DNA of 28,288 nucleotides from Pseudomonadota bacterium (lineage in GTDB: Bacteria > Pseudomonadota > Alphaproteobacteria > Rhizobiales > Xanthobacteraceae): assembly GCA_023449855.1 (NCBI GenBank), contig JAEXHR010000117.1:1-28288 (forward strand), given 5' to 3'. The position numbers were made by a program, and so were the translations under genes. The first letter of the stretch is position 1. The number at the start of each line of letters is the position of its first letter. Positions 1 to 7,870 of the stretch are shown piece by piece. The notes under the pieces were generated by a model. That model was not told the origin of the DNA. It worked only from the letters and a program-made list of their open reading frames with translations, and did no database searches.

Positions 1-66
1 CTCCTGTAGAACCACCCTCTCCGATCCCGCTTCGATCGCACCGATGACACGACGAGTCCGACCACG

Positions 67-462
67 ATGACCGCAAGCGCCGCACCGTCCAGCCTGATCG
101 ATGCCCGCATCAAGGAGCTTGGCGACTGGCGGGGCAAGACGCTTGCGCATGTCCGCGCACTGATCAAGGCGGCGATGCCCGACATCGTCGAGGAGTGGAA
201 ATGGCGCGGCGTACCGGTGTGGGAACACAATGGCATCATCTGCACCGGCGAGAGCTACAAGAGCGCAGTGAAGCTGACCTTCGCCAAGGGCGCCGCGCTC
301 GACGATCCCAAGGGCCTGTTCAATGCCAGCCTCGACGGCAATGTCCGCCGCGCCATCGATTTGCATGAAGGCGATGCCATCGACGAGAAGGCGTTCAAGG
401 CGCTGATCAAGGCGGCTGCGGCCCTGAATGCCAGCAAGCCTGCGAAGCGCAAGGCGAAGTAG
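67..462 (+). CDS. DUF1801 domain protein
   Basis: This 131-residue soluble protein resembles the DUF1801 (YdhG-like) family. The N-terminal half carries the helix and WKWRGVPVW-type segment seen in such proteins, followed by an 'ICTGESYKSAVKLTF' strand region. The tail is rich in lysine and alanine (KPAKRKAK). The biochemical role of the family is not established; some members are loosely linked to metal or iron handling, so I assign no function. The ATG at 67 is the first usable start in this frame and has only a weak purine stretch upstream. The gene stands alone, and a GC-rich palindromic region follows it before the next gene. Confidence 0.8.
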   Translation: MTASAAPSSLIDARIKELGDWRGKTLAHVRALIKAAMPDIVEEWKWRGVPVWEHNGIICTGESYKSAVKLTFAKGAALDDPKGLFNASLDGNVRRAIDLHEGDAIDEKAFKALIKAAAALNASKPAKRKAK

Positions 463-536
463 CCGCACGAGCGGTATCTTCACACAGCCGACCGCCATTG
501 CGCGCGATCATGCTCGCCGGTCATTAAGCCTAACCG

Positions 537-578
537 CGGCATCCGGATGCCGCCGGCCGCGCGCTGCAGCGCCGGCGG
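537..578. repeat. GC-rich palindrome pair
   Basis: A perfect 16-base palindrome (CGGCATCCGGATGCCG, 537-552) is followed by an 8-base inverted repeat (CCGCCGGC at 550-557, GCCGGCGG at 571-578). It may be a transcription stop or RNA stem after the DUF1801 gene, but no T-tract follows, so its role is uncertain. Confidence 0.4.
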
Positions 579-661
579 TTGAGTCGCATCATGGCCGGCG
601 CTAGCTTGGCGGCATCTTGGACATCGCGGGGCGTCAGCCGCTTCGCCAAACCAGTCGCGTC

Positions 662-2080
662 ATGGCCGCATCCAGTCCCCAGGGAGAACCACGGCCACGG
701 CGACGCCGGACGACGCTGTTCCTGTTCGTCGGTGTCGGCCTGCTCGTCTTCAGCGCGATCGCAGCCATCGCCTATGTGACGACACGCCCCGTCACCTTGC
801 GGATCGCCGTGGGGCCGGCCGACGGCAACGACAAGAACCTGATCCAGGTCATCGCTGCGCAATTCGCGAGGGATCGCAGCCCGATCCGCCTGTCGCTGCG
901 GATCACGCCGGGCGGCAATGAGAGCATTGCGCTGCTCGCGGCTGGGAAGGCCGACATCGCGGTCGCGCGCGGCGATCTCGATTTGCCACGCGACGCGCAG
1001 TCGCTCGCCATCATGCGCAAGAATGTCGTGGTGATCTGGTCGCCATCCGGGCGCAGCGCTTCTGGAAAGCGCAAAGTCGCGCTCAAGGAGATCGGCGATC
1101 TCGCCGGCCGCCGCATCGGCGTGGTCGGCCGCAGCGACGCCAATCTCAAGCTGCTGAAAGTCATCCTCACGGAATCCGGCGTCGCGCCGGACAAGGTCAA
1201 GATCGTTCAATTCGCGACCGATCAGGTCGCGCAGATGGCACGTGATCCCGGCCTCGACGCCTTCATGACAGTCGGCCCGCTCGACAGCAAGATCACTGCG
1301 GATGCCATCGCCATCAGCGCCGAGCCGAAACGCGAACTCACCTTCATCCCGATCGATGTTTCGGACACGATTGCCCGCAAGAAACCGCTCTACGAATCCG
1401 GCAAGATCCCAGCGAGCAGTTTCAGCAGCAAGCCGGCACGTCCCGACGACGAGATCGAGACCGTCAGCGTCAATCACCTGATCGTCGCCCGCAGCGACTT
1501 GCCGGACACCGCTGCGGCGGCCTTCACGCGGCAGCTCCTGACCGTTCGCCAGCGCCTGTCCCGCGACAATCCCGATGCATCGAAGATCGAGAAGCCGGAC
1601 ACCGACAAGGACGCCGCCCTGCCCGCGCATCCCGGCGCTGCCGCCTATATCGACGGCACCGAGCGGACTTTTCTCGAGAAATACAGCGACTATTTCTGGG
1701 TCGGCATTCTGCTGCTGTCGATCCTGGGTTCGGCCGGCGCGTGGATCGGCCACTATCTCAAGCGCGACGAGAAGAGCGTCAATACCGAGCATCGTGACCG
1801 GCTGATGGGCACGATCGCGCGCGTTCGCTCCGCCGGCTCGCTCGCCGAATTGAAGGGGCTGCAAAGCGATGTCGACGCGCTGCTGCAGGAGACGCTCGAT
1901 TGCTATGACGACGGAGCGATTGACGAGGGCAATCTGAAAGCCGTTGATCTTGTTTTGACGCAGTTGCATCGCGCCATGACCGACCGGCGCACGGAACTCA
2001 GCGCGGAGGCGCCGGAGCCGGAGATAGCGGAGACACCGATCCCGCTCGCTCGGAAAATCGATCGTCCGACCAGCCTGTAG
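662..2080 (+). CDS. TAXI-family solute-binding protein, membrane-anchored at both ends
   Basis: A 472-residue protein of the TAXI (TRAP-associated extracytoplasmic immunogenic) binding-protein type. After an arginine-rich start (RPRRRR, residues 11-16) comes a membrane segment at about 18-40, then the periplasmic binding fold. That fold starts 'TLRIAVGPADGNDKN' and contains 'ADIAVARGDL' and 'GRRIGVVGRSDANLKLL', typical of these proteins. A second membrane helix lies at about 344-365, followed by a cytoplasmic tail of about 105 residues. Classic TAXI proteins are freely secreted, so the extra helix and tail are notable. No TRAP membrane subunits are adjacent, so transport partners are unknown; a sensory role is possible. 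I chose the ATG at 662 because the longer frame from 617 uses TTG and adds residues before the arginine cluster. Confidence 0.8.
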   Translation: MAASSPQGEPRPRRRRTTLFLFVGVGLLVFSAIAAIAYVTTRPVTLRIAVGPADGNDKNLIQVIAAQFARDRSPIRLSLRITPGGNESIALLAAGKADIAVARGDLDLPRDAQSLAIMRKNVVVIWSPSGRSASGKRKVALKEIGDLAGRRIGVVGRSDANLKLLKVILTESGVAPDKVKIVQFATDQVAQMARDPGLDAFMTVGPLDSKITADAIAISAEPKRELTFIPIDVSDTIARKKPLYESGKIPASSFSSKPARPDDEIETVSVNHLIVARSDLPDTAAAAFTRQLLTVRQRLSRDNPDASKIEKPDTDKDAALPAHPGAAAYIDGTERTFLEKYSDYFWVGILLLSILGSAGAWIGHYLKRDEKSVNTEHRDRLMGTIARVRSAGSLAELKGLQSDVDALLQETLDCYDDGAIDEGNLKAVDLVLTQLHRAMTDRRTELSAEAPEPEIAETPIPLARKIDRPTSL

Positions 2081-2171
2081 CGTTCGCGGCCTACGCGATT
2101 TGCCGCAGCCGCCGGCGATTGCTCGCGCCGATGCAGAGCGGATAGTTTTGCGCATCGATGGAGGCGCGCCT

Positions 2172-2576
2172 ATGGAACTCACTTGCCCCTGCAAAGCAGT
2201 CACGCTGCGGATTTCCGGCGAGCCCATTGCCCAGTTCTGGTGCCACTGCGCCGACTGCCAGACCGTCCATGGCGCCGCCTATGCGGCGGAATCGATTTAT
2301 CCTGCCGCCGGTGTCGAGATCGTCTCGGGCGAGACAACGAGCTTCGCCTTGAAGACGACACCGCGCATCAGCTGCGCGACATGCGGCACGCGGCTGGTCG
2401 TCGATCTCGCCGAGATCGAGATGCGCGCAGTCAACGGCTATCTCCTGAAGGAGGGCTTCAGGCCGAGCCTGCACATCCATTGCCGCGAAGCCGTCGCGCC
2501 GGTGAAGGACGGCCTGCCCCATTTTGCCACCATGCCGGCAGCCTTTGGCGGCGAAGACAGAATGGTGGACTGGTAG
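2172..2576 (+). CDS. GFA-fold (glutathione-dependent formaldehyde-activating family) zinc protein
   Basis: A 134-residue protein with the cysteine pattern of the GFA/CENP-V family. It has C5-x-C7 in 'ELTCPCKAV', then C24-H-C26-x-x-C29 in 'FWCHCADCQ', and C68-x-x-C71 in 'SCATCGTRL'. These residues bind structural and catalytic zinc in Gfa. The family name comes from the enzyme that condenses formaldehyde with glutathione, but most paralogues have unknown substrates and I do not claim that activity here. The start at 2172 is favoured by a perfect GGAGG at 2160-2164 seven bases upstream; the longer TTG frame from 2100 has no such site. A glutathione transferase gene follows, which is compatible with a thiol-related role. 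Confidence 0.85.
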   Translation: MELTCPCKAVTLRISGEPIAQFWCHCADCQTVHGAAYAAESIYPAAGVEIVSGETTSFALKTTPRISCATCGTRLVVDLAEIEMRAVNGYLLKEGFRPSLHIHCREAVAPVKDGLPHFATMPAAFGGEDRMVDW

Positions 2577-2663
2577 GCACCAAAAGTCGCCGACCGCCAC
2601 TTGCATGCATTTGCATCCAACCCTACCTGTTTCGGACCTTTTCCTGTGCTCCGGAGCAGCATG

Positions 2664-3545
2664 ATGACCGACGCCCCCTACACGCCCCCGAAAGTCTGGA
2701 CCTGGAACAAGCCCAGCGGCGGCGCCTTCGCCTCGGTCAACCGGCCAATCGCTGGCCCGACCCATGAGAAGGAACTGCCGGTCGGCAAGCATCCGTTCCA
2801 GCTCTATTCGCTGGCGACGCCGAACGGGCAGAAGGTCACGATCATGTTCGAAGAACTGCTCGCCGCCGGCCACAAGGGCGCCGACTATGACGCCTGGCTG
2901 ATCAGGATCGACGGCAACCAGTTCGGCTCCGGCTTCGTCGAAATCAATCCGAATTCCAAGATCCCGGCATTGGTGGACCGCAGCGGCGACAAGCCGTTCC
3001 GCGTGTTCGAATCCGGCGCCATCCTGATGCATCTCGCCGAGAAATTTGGCGCCTTCCTGCCAAAGGACGGCGAGGCGCGCGCCGAAACCCTGTCCTGGCT
3101 GTTCTGGCAAATGGGCAGCGCCCCGTTCCTCGGCGGCGGGTTCGGGCATTTCTACGCCTATGCGCCCAGCAAGATCGAATATGCCATCGACCGCTATGCC
3201 ATGGAGACCAAGCGCCAGCTCGACGTGCTCGATCGCCAGCTCGCAAACAACGAATTCATCGCCGGCAAGGACTACAGCATCGCCGACATGGCCATCTTCC
3301 CCTGGTATGGCGGCCTCGCCGAAGGCGCGATCTATGGCGATGCGGCGACCTTCCTCGATGTGCAGAGCTACAAGAACCTGCAGCGCTGGACCAAGGCGAT
3401 CGGCGCGCGCCCGGCGGTGAAGCGCGGCCGCATGGTCAATCGCACATCGGGCGATCCCGCCGGGCAGCTCCGCGAACGCCACGACGCCAGCGACTTCGAG
3501 ACCAGCACGCAGGACAAGATCGAGGCGCAGACCGGCAAGGCCTGA
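2664..3545 (+). CDS. yghU: YghU-like glutathione S-transferase / disulfide-bond oxidoreductase
   Basis: A 293-residue protein matching the YghU (Nu-class) branch of glutathione transferases in length and sequence. The N-terminal extension 'PPKVWTWNKPSGGAFASVNRP' is typical of the branch. The thioredoxin-like domain spans about residues 45-130, with 'TPNGQKV' (52-58) in the active-site loop, 'NSKIPAL' (97-103) carrying the cis-proline, and 'ESGAI' (116-120) contacting glutathione. The helical domain follows, including 'DYSIADMAIFPW'. YghU binds two glutathione molecules and reduces disulfide model substrates; the natural substrate is unknown. A GGAG at 2653-2656 fits the ATG at 2664 (the adjacent ATG at 2661 is an alternative). 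The gene ends just before a strong terminator. Confidence 0.93.
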   Translation: MTDAPYTPPKVWTWNKPSGGAFASVNRPIAGPTHEKELPVGKHPFQLYSLATPNGQKVTIMFEELLAAGHKGADYDAWLIRIDGNQFGSGFVEINPNSKIPALVDRSGDKPFRVFESGAILMHLAEKFGAFLPKDGEARAETLSWLFWQMGSAPFLGGGFGHFYAYAPSKIEYAIDRYAMETKRQLDVLDRQLANNEFIAGKDYSIADMAIFPWYGGLAEGAIYGDAATFLDVQSYKNLQRWTKAIGARPAVKRGRMVNRTSGDPAGQLRERHDASDFETSTQDKIEAQTGKA

Positions 3546-3553
3546 TCAGCACC

Positions 3554-3581
3554 AAAAAGCCCCGCATAAGCGGGGCTTTTT
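3554..3581 (+). terminator. Rho-independent terminator after the yghU-like gene
   Basis: The hairpin has perfect 12-base arms (AAAAAGCCCCGC at 3554-3565, GCGGGGCTTTTT at 3570-3581) and an ATAA loop. It ends in T residues and starts with A residues, so it could act in both directions. It lies 8 bases after the yghU-like stop codon. Confidence 0.93.
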
Positions 3582-3591
3582 CACATCATCT

Positions 3592-3680
3592 GTAGCCCGG
3601 ATGGAGCGCAGCGTAATCCGGGGACCTGCGATATGAGGAAGCTCTGAATCCCGGATTGCGCTGCGCTCCATCCGGGCTAC
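3592..3680. repeat. Large imperfect palindromic intergenic repeat
   Basis: Two 31-base arms (3592-3622 and 3650-3680) are reverse complements with one mismatch, separated by 27 bases. The outer ends read GTAGCCCGGATGGAGCGCAG and its complement. This looks like the dispersed palindromic repeats common in Bradyrhizobium-type genomes. It lies between a terminator and the convergent PsiF-like gene. Dispersal cannot be verified from this window, which has only one copy. Confidence 0.8.
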
Positions 3681-3690
3681 GAACGACCGC

Positions 3691-3918
3691 TTAGCCCTTC
3701 ATGCACTTGTCGATGGAGCTCTTCTTGGCGGCGCCTGCGAGCGGCTTGCCTTCGGCGCTCTTGGCATTGTCCTCGCAGCACTTCTTCATGTGGCTCGTCT
3801 TGGCCGCGCCGGCGAGCGGCTTGCCGTCGGCGGACATGGCGGTGCATGCCGCATTCTGTGCCATGGCAGGCGCGGCAGCGAACATGCTGAGAAGAACAAG
3901 AGCAGACAGGCGTTTCAT
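3691..3918 (-). CDS. PsiF-repeat periplasmic small protein
   Basis: A 75-residue precursor with a clear Sec signal peptide (MKRLSALVLLSMFAAAPAMA, residues 1-20) and two short tandem units. Each has the core 'GKPLAGAAKxS', with cysteines at 25, 47 and 48 (CC) and 72. This matches the PsiF repeat, first seen in a phosphate-starvation-inducible protein of E. coli. The function is unknown; export to the periplasm is a safe inference. The start is set by the signal peptide and by a GGGAG about 7 bases upstream on the minus strand. A longer frame continues upstream to 4143, but its extra N-terminus is not protein-like. Confidence 0.82.
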   Translation of the reverse strand: MKRLSALVLLSMFAAAPAMAQNAACTAMSADGKPLAGAAKTSHMKKCCEDNAKSAEGKPLAGAAKKSSIDKCMKG

Positions 3919-4003
3919 GGACCGACTCCCGGTTTGTTGGAACCACAACCTAGCGCAACCGCACGACGCTGCAATGGCAGCAACGCGCACCGGCTTACCG
4001 TTT

Positions 4004-4426
4004 TTAGACGCTGTGCCGCGGCCGGGCGATTTCGCCGCGGGTGGTGGCGATCCCCATCTCGAAACTGTCGGCGATGCGCCGGGCCCGCAGGATGATGGCA
4101 TCGGCGACGTCGGCGTCGAAGATCTCGCGTGTCGTCGGCTCAAACAGCGCCAGCCAGCGGTCGAAATGCGCCCCTGTCAGCGGCAGCATCAGATGCGGCC
4201 GCATCGGCCGGCCGTTATAGCGGCCGGTCTTGAGCATCATCGACGACCAGAAATCGCTGATCTGCGAGAGGTGGTGATCCCAGTCGGCCACGGCCACACT
4301 GAAGATCGGGCCAAGCACCTCGTCTTCGCGGGCGCGACTGTAGAAGGTGCGCACGAGAAGCGCGATATTCTCCTCGTTCAGGGACGGCTGGAAGCTGGTG
4401 AAACCGATGGCGGACGTCTCAGTCAT
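4004..4426 (-). CDS. Group III truncated haemoglobin
   Basis: A 140-residue globin of the TrHb3 (P) group. The B-helix 'LVRTFYSRAREDEVLGPIF' (24-42) carries the Phe28-Tyr29 pair expected near bound ligand. 'WDHHLSQISDFWSSMMLKTGRYNGRP' follows, then the proximal histidine H78 in 'RPHLMLPL'. The group III signature 'HFDRWLALF' (87-95) contains the conserved tryptophan W91. Such proteins bind oxygen and nitric oxide and are linked to NO resistance or low-oxygen respiration, though this one's role is not shown by its context. The start is the ATG at 4426; upstream frame to 4867 is out of family. It diverges from the AraC-type gene. Confidence 0.92.
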   Translation of the reverse strand: MTETSAIGFTSFQPSLNEENIALLVRTFYSRAREDEVLGPIFSVAVADWDHHLSQISDFWSSMMLKTGRYNGRPMRPHLMLPLTGAHFDRWLALFEPTTREIFDADVADAIILRARRIADSFEMGIATTRGEIARPRHSV

Positions 4427-4609
4427 GCGCCTGATGTAGGCTACGGGGGCTGCGGCGGCAACCGCCCTTCCCCGCGGAATTGATCCAGCGCAAACTCGGT
4501 TGCGACCACCTGCCATCTGGGTCCGTTCCATCACGTCCCCGTACTCTCCGGCTCTTTGCGATAGGATGGCGGCGGTCACCGGGACCCCAAACCGCAAGGA
4601 CATCTTCAC

Positions 4610-5509
4610 TTGCCCGAAGCTCTCACCTCCGCCCGCTCCGACGAGTTTCCAACCTTTGAAACGTCGGATTTCGCGGGCGAAGGCTCGTTCTATTTCGATC
4701 TGGTGCGACTGGAAGATCGCGACGACATCCCGCGCGGTTTCCTGCACCGGCACAACTATTACCATCTGCTCTGGATGACCCGGGCGAGCGGCACGCACAC
4801 GCTCGACTTCGCGCATTTCGACGTGCGCGACCACTCGGTGTTCTTTCTTTCGCCGGGCCAGGTCCATGCCTGGACGTCATCGGTCAAGCCGCACGGCTAC
4901 GTGCTGAACTTCAGCACCGACTTCTTCGCGCGGATGTTTCCGCGCGCCGACGATGTCGCGAAACTTCCGTTCTTTCAACCTGCGCGCGGCAACAGCGCGC
5001 TCTATCTCACACAGGACCAGCATGACGGTATGCTGCCGCTGCTCCGCGAGATGGAAAGCGAGTCACGCGATCGCCAGCCGGGTTTCCCCGATGTGGTGCG
5101 GTCCTGCCTGCTGATCCTGCTGACGCGCCTGGGCCGTCTGTGCCCCGATAGCGAGCCCGCCGGCGACATCGGTCCACACCAGGTGCTCGCGCGCCGTTTC
5201 GCGATGCTGGTGGAAACGCACTATCTGCGCTTCGGAACCATCGGCCAATATGCCGAGGCGCTCTGCGTGAGCGAGCGTCAGCTCAATGATGCGGTGAAGC
5301 GAACGCTGGCGCGCACCGCCGGCCAGCTGGTGCAGGAGCGCGTGGTGCTAGAAGCCAAGCGCTGGCTCAGCAACACCGAAACGGGAATCGCCGAGATCGC
5401 ATTCCGCCTCAATATCGAGGACCCCGCCTACTTCGCACGCTTCTTCAAGAAGCAGACCGGCCTCACGCCGGGCGACTTCCGGAAGAAGCATTGCCGTCCG
5501 CTGGACTGA
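4610..5509 (+). CDS. AraC-family transcriptional regulator
   Basis: A 299-residue regulator with an N-terminal cupin-like sensing domain and a C-terminal AraC/XylS double helix-turn-helix (about 205-295). The cupin-like part includes 'HRHNYYHLLWMTRASGTHTLDF' and 'VFFLSPGQVHAW'. In the DNA-binding part, 'GQYAEALCVSERQLNDAVKR' is the first helix-turn-helix. 'IAEIAFRLNIEDPAYFARFFKKQTGLTPGDFRK' holds the second and the family signature. The start is a TTG at 4610 with AAGGA at 4596-4600; no ATG in frame fits. It diverges from the globin gene and lies 163 bases before a Bug binding protein plus NIPSNAP pair, which it may control. The effector is unknown. Confidence 0.92.
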   Translation: MPEALTSARSDEFPTFETSDFAGEGSFYFDLVRLEDRDDIPRGFLHRHNYYHLLWMTRASGTHTLDFAHFDVRDHSVFFLSPGQVHAWTSSVKPHGYVLNFSTDFFARMFPRADDVAKLPFFQPARGNSALYLTQDQHDGMLPLLREMESESRDRQPGFPDVVRSCLLILLTRLGRLCPDSEPAGDIGPHQVLARRFAMLVETHYLRFGTIGQYAEALCVSERQLNDAVKRTLARTAGQLVQERVVLEAKRWLSNTETGIAEIAFRLNIEDPAYFARFFKKQTGLTPGDFRKKHCRPLD

Positions 5510-5672
5510 CACGCGAAAAAGTCCAACACAACGTCCGATCCGTCCTAGCGCCGCCGCCGTGCGGCTGCATAGAGTATTCCGCATGGACGCCTGATCAAGG
5601 CGTTGCCGTCGCCATTTGCGCGTTCGCAAGCGCATGTCGACAGAACATAAAAACAAAAGGCCGAGGAAACGA

Positions 5673-6647
5673 ATGTACAAGGCAATCACTCCGTTGCGGA
5701 GCCTCGTCGTGGCCGCAACACTGGCCCTCACCTCCGTCAGCGCGATGGCCGACTATCCGGATCGCCCCATGCGCGTCATCGTGCCATTCGCCGCCGGTGG
5801 CGCCACCGACGTGACCGCGCGCACCGTGGCGCAAGCCATGTCGGTCCGGCTCGGCCAGTCGATCGTGGTGGAAAACAAGGCCGGCGCCAACGGCAATATC
5901 GGCGGCGCCTCGGCGGCGCGCTCGGAGCCCGACGGCTACACGCTGCTGATGGCCACATCGAGCCACGCGATCAACGCGTCGCTCTACAAGAATCTGAGCT
6001 ACAGCCTCACCCGCGATTTCGCGGCCTTGTCGAATCTGGCGTCGGTACCTTTGCTTCTGGTGGTGCACCCGTCGGTGCCGGTCAATTCGGTGAGCGAACT
6101 CGCCGCTTACGCCAAGGCGAATGCGGAGCGCATCAACTATGCTTCGGGCGGCGTGGGCACAGCGTCCCATCTCTCCGGCGAACAGTTCAGCACACTCGCG
6201 GGTGCGAAGATCACGCATGTCGCCTACAAGGGCGGCGCGCAGGCGCTCAATGACATGATCGGCGGCCAGGTGCAGATCATGTTCGCCAACCTGCCCGAAG
6301 TTCTCTCGCTGGTACAGGGCGGCAAGCTCAAGGCGCTCGCGGTGACCGGCAGCACGCGTCATGCGGCGTTGCCCGACGTACCCGCTTTCTCCGAAACGCC
6401 ATATCCCGGCATGAACCTCCGCTCGTGGTTCGGCCTGTTCGCACCGGCCGGCACGCCGCCTGCTATCGTCGAGAAGCTGTCGCAGACCATCGTCCAGAGC
6501 GTGGCTGATCCCGCCGTCCAGGAGAAGCTCAAAGGGCTCGGCGCCGATCCTGTCGGCGACAATCAGGCGGCATTCCATAAATACGTGAACGACGAGGTGG
6601 CCCGCTGGGCCGTGCTCGTCAAACAATCCGGCGCCACGGCCGAATGA
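5673..6647 (+). CDS. Bug/TctC-family tripartite tricarboxylate transporter substrate-binding protein
   Basis: A 324-residue periplasmic binding protein with a Sec signal peptide ending near residue 26 (SVSAMA|DYPDRP). The family motifs are present: 'YPDRPMRVIVPFAAGGATD' at the mature N-terminus, 'VVENKAGANGNIGG' forming the second ligand loop, and 'APAGTPPAIVEKL' in the C-terminal half. Bug proteins bind carboxylates and similar anions and feed TctAB permeases. No TctA or TctB gene is present here, so this is an orphan receptor. The start at 5673 is supported by GAGGA at 5663-5667 and by the signal peptide. A NIPSNAP gene follows by 33 bases, probably in the same operon. Confidence 0.92.
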   Translation: MYKAITPLRSLVVAATLALTSVSAMADYPDRPMRVIVPFAAGGATDVTARTVAQAMSVRLGQSIVVENKAGANGNIGGASAARSEPDGYTLLMATSSHAINASLYKNLSYSLTRDFAALSNLASVPLLLVVHPSVPVNSVSELAAYAKANAERINYASGGVGTASHLSGEQFSTLAGAKITHVAYKGGAQALNDMIGGQVQIMFANLPEVLSLVQGGKLKALAVTGSTRHAALPDVPAFSETPYPGMNLRSWFGLFAPAGTPPAIVEKLSQTIVQSVADPAVQEKLKGLGADPVGDNQAAFHKYVNDEVARWAVLVKQSGATAE

Positions 6648-6680
6648 CCCTGTCGATCCGCCACCGCACGAGGACACCCC

Positions 6681-6998
6681 ATGCTGCTTGACGTTCGCAC
6701 CTATACCTGCCGCCCCGGCACGATCAAGAAACACCTCGCGCTATATGCCGAGCACGGCTACGAGATCCAGAGCCGCCATCTCGGCAAGCCGCTCGCCTAT
6801 GCGCAAATCGAGACCGGCAACGTCAACAGCTACATGCACATCTGGGTCTATGACAGCGCCGCCGATCGCGAGGCCAAGCGTCAGGCGCTGCAGAAGGACC
6901 CGGAATGGGCCGGCTACCTGAAGATCAGCGCCGAGGCCGCCTATCTCATCAGCCAGGAAAACCAGCTGATGACGCCGGTCTCGTTCTTCAAGCCGTAG
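6681..6998 (+). CDS. NIPSNAP family protein
   Basis: A 105-residue protein with a single NIPSNAP domain, a dimeric alpha-beta barrel (ferredoxin-like) fold. Visible features are 'LDVRTYTCRPGTIKKHLALY' at the start, 'SYMHIWVYDSAADREAKRQA' in the middle and a 'DPEWAGYL' segment. Bacterial members commonly sit beside catabolic and transport genes but have no defined reaction. It has a GAGG at 6670-6673, 7 bases before the ATG, and lies just after the Bug gene. It may act in the same pathway on the transported compound; this is inference from position only. Confidence 0.88.
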   Translation: MLLDVRTYTCRPGTIKKHLALYAEHGYEIQSRHLGKPLAYAQIETGNVNSYMHIWVYDSAADREAKRQALQKDPEWAGYLKISAEAAYLISQENQLMTPVSFFKP

Positions 6999-7004
6999 GC
7001 TGAC

Positions 7005-7038
7005 CTGCAGGCGCGGCATCTGAATGCCACGCCTGCAG
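7005..7038. terminator. Bidirectional stem-loop between convergent genes
   Basis: Fifteen-base arms (7005-7019 and 7024-7038) with one mismatch enclose a CTGA loop. The hairpin lies between the converging NIPSNAP gene and class II aldolase-like gene. It has no T-tract on either side, so it may block transcription weakly or protect 3' ends. Confidence 0.55.
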
Positions 7039-7045
7039 CGCAAAC

Positions 7046-7840
7046 TCAGTTGCGATAGGACGGATCGGCCCGGTCCAGCTTGCGCAGCAGCGCCGGCCAA
7101 GCGAGTTCGCCGCTGAGGCCGGGAACATTGTCGCGTGGCTTCATGCGGTCATAGGTGTCCTGCAACACGTGCTGCGGCGGCGTCACCAGCTTGGTGTTGC
7201 ACGACAACGCAGCCACCTGCACCTCGCAGGCGCGCTCCATCCGGAACAGCACGTTGAAGGCCGACGCAATGGTCTTGCCGACCACCAGCAGACCGTGATT
7301 GCGCAGCACCATGGCCTCGTGATCGCCGAGATGCGCGATCAGGCGTTCGCGCTCCTCGGGATTGTCCGCAATACCCTCGAAGTCATGATAGGCCACATGG
7401 AGGAAGCGCATGCAGGTCTGCGCCACCGGCAGCAGGCCGCATTCCATCGCCGAGACGGCCATGCCTGCCACCGTATGCGTATGCGCGACGCAGTCGACAT
7501 CGTGCCGCGCCATATGGATGGCGCTGTGGATCACGAAACCGGCGGCATTCACGCTGTAGTCGGAGGCATTGAACAGCGTGTTGCCGTCGAGGTCGATCTT
7601 GACGAGGCTCGATGCATCGATCTCCTCATAGAGCATGCCATAGGGATTGATTAGGAACTGATCTTCCGTGCCCGGCACACGGCAGGAGATGTGGTTGGCG
7701 ATCATCTCGGTCATGCCGTACATCGCCGTGAGACGATAGCAGGCAGCAAGATTGACGCGCGACTGCCACTCCTCCGGACTCACTTGCTCCTGCACGGAGC
7801 GGACGACCTTCACGGCGGGGGCACTTACGGCTGCATTCAT
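7046..7840 (-). CDS. Class II aldolase/adducin family protein
   Basis: A 264-residue protein of the class II aldolase/adducin fold. The metal-binding histidines are seen in 'HTHT' (120-123), and 'NHG' at 181-183 provides the third ligand region; 'NHIS' at 49-52 and 'PYGML' at 66-70 are also typical. At the position where fuculose-phosphate aldolase has its catalytic glutamate, this protein reads 'NAAGFVIHSAIH', so the glutamate is replaced. This substitution is common in the adducin-like bacterial branch, whose reactions may be decarboxylation or non-catalytic. A GGGAGAG site precedes the ATG. The Bug gene at 7871-8851 lies upstream in the same direction 19 bases away, so they are probably one operon. 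Confidence 0.9.
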   Translation of the reverse strand: MNAAVSAPAVKVVRSVQEQVSPEEWQSRVNLAACYRLTAMYGMTEMIANHISCRVPGTEDQFLINPYGMLYEEIDASSLVKIDLDGNTLFNASDYSVNAAGFVIHSAIHMARHDVDCVAHTHTVAGMAVSAMECGLLPVAQTCMRFLHVAYHDFEGIADNPEERERLIAHLGDHEAMVLRNHGLLVVGKTIASAFNVLFRMERACEVQVAALSCNTKLVTPPQHVLQDTYDRMKPRDNVPGLSGELAWPALLRKLDRADPSYRN

Positions 7841-7870
7841 CGGTTCTCTCCCTTGATCTCGTTTCGACGG

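Noticed and set aside
1..66. End of an upstream gene at the left edge
   Set aside because: A TAG at bases 7-9 could be a stop codon, but two codons are not enough to support a gene call.
530..2227. Minus-strand frame of 565 codons opposite the TAXI gene
   Set aside because: Opposes a gene with clear family motifs; charged low-complexity translation.
2091..3482. Long minus-strand open frame of 463 codons opposite the GFA and YghU-like genes
   Set aside because: It lies over two well-supported plus-strand genes. The translation is rich in Arg, Gly and His with no recognisable domain, as expected from antisense in GC-rich DNA.
3592..3680. Insertion sequence or CRISPR repeat at the palindromic element
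   Set aside because: There is one inverted pair only, no regularly spaced direct repeats, and no transposase or cas gene nearby.
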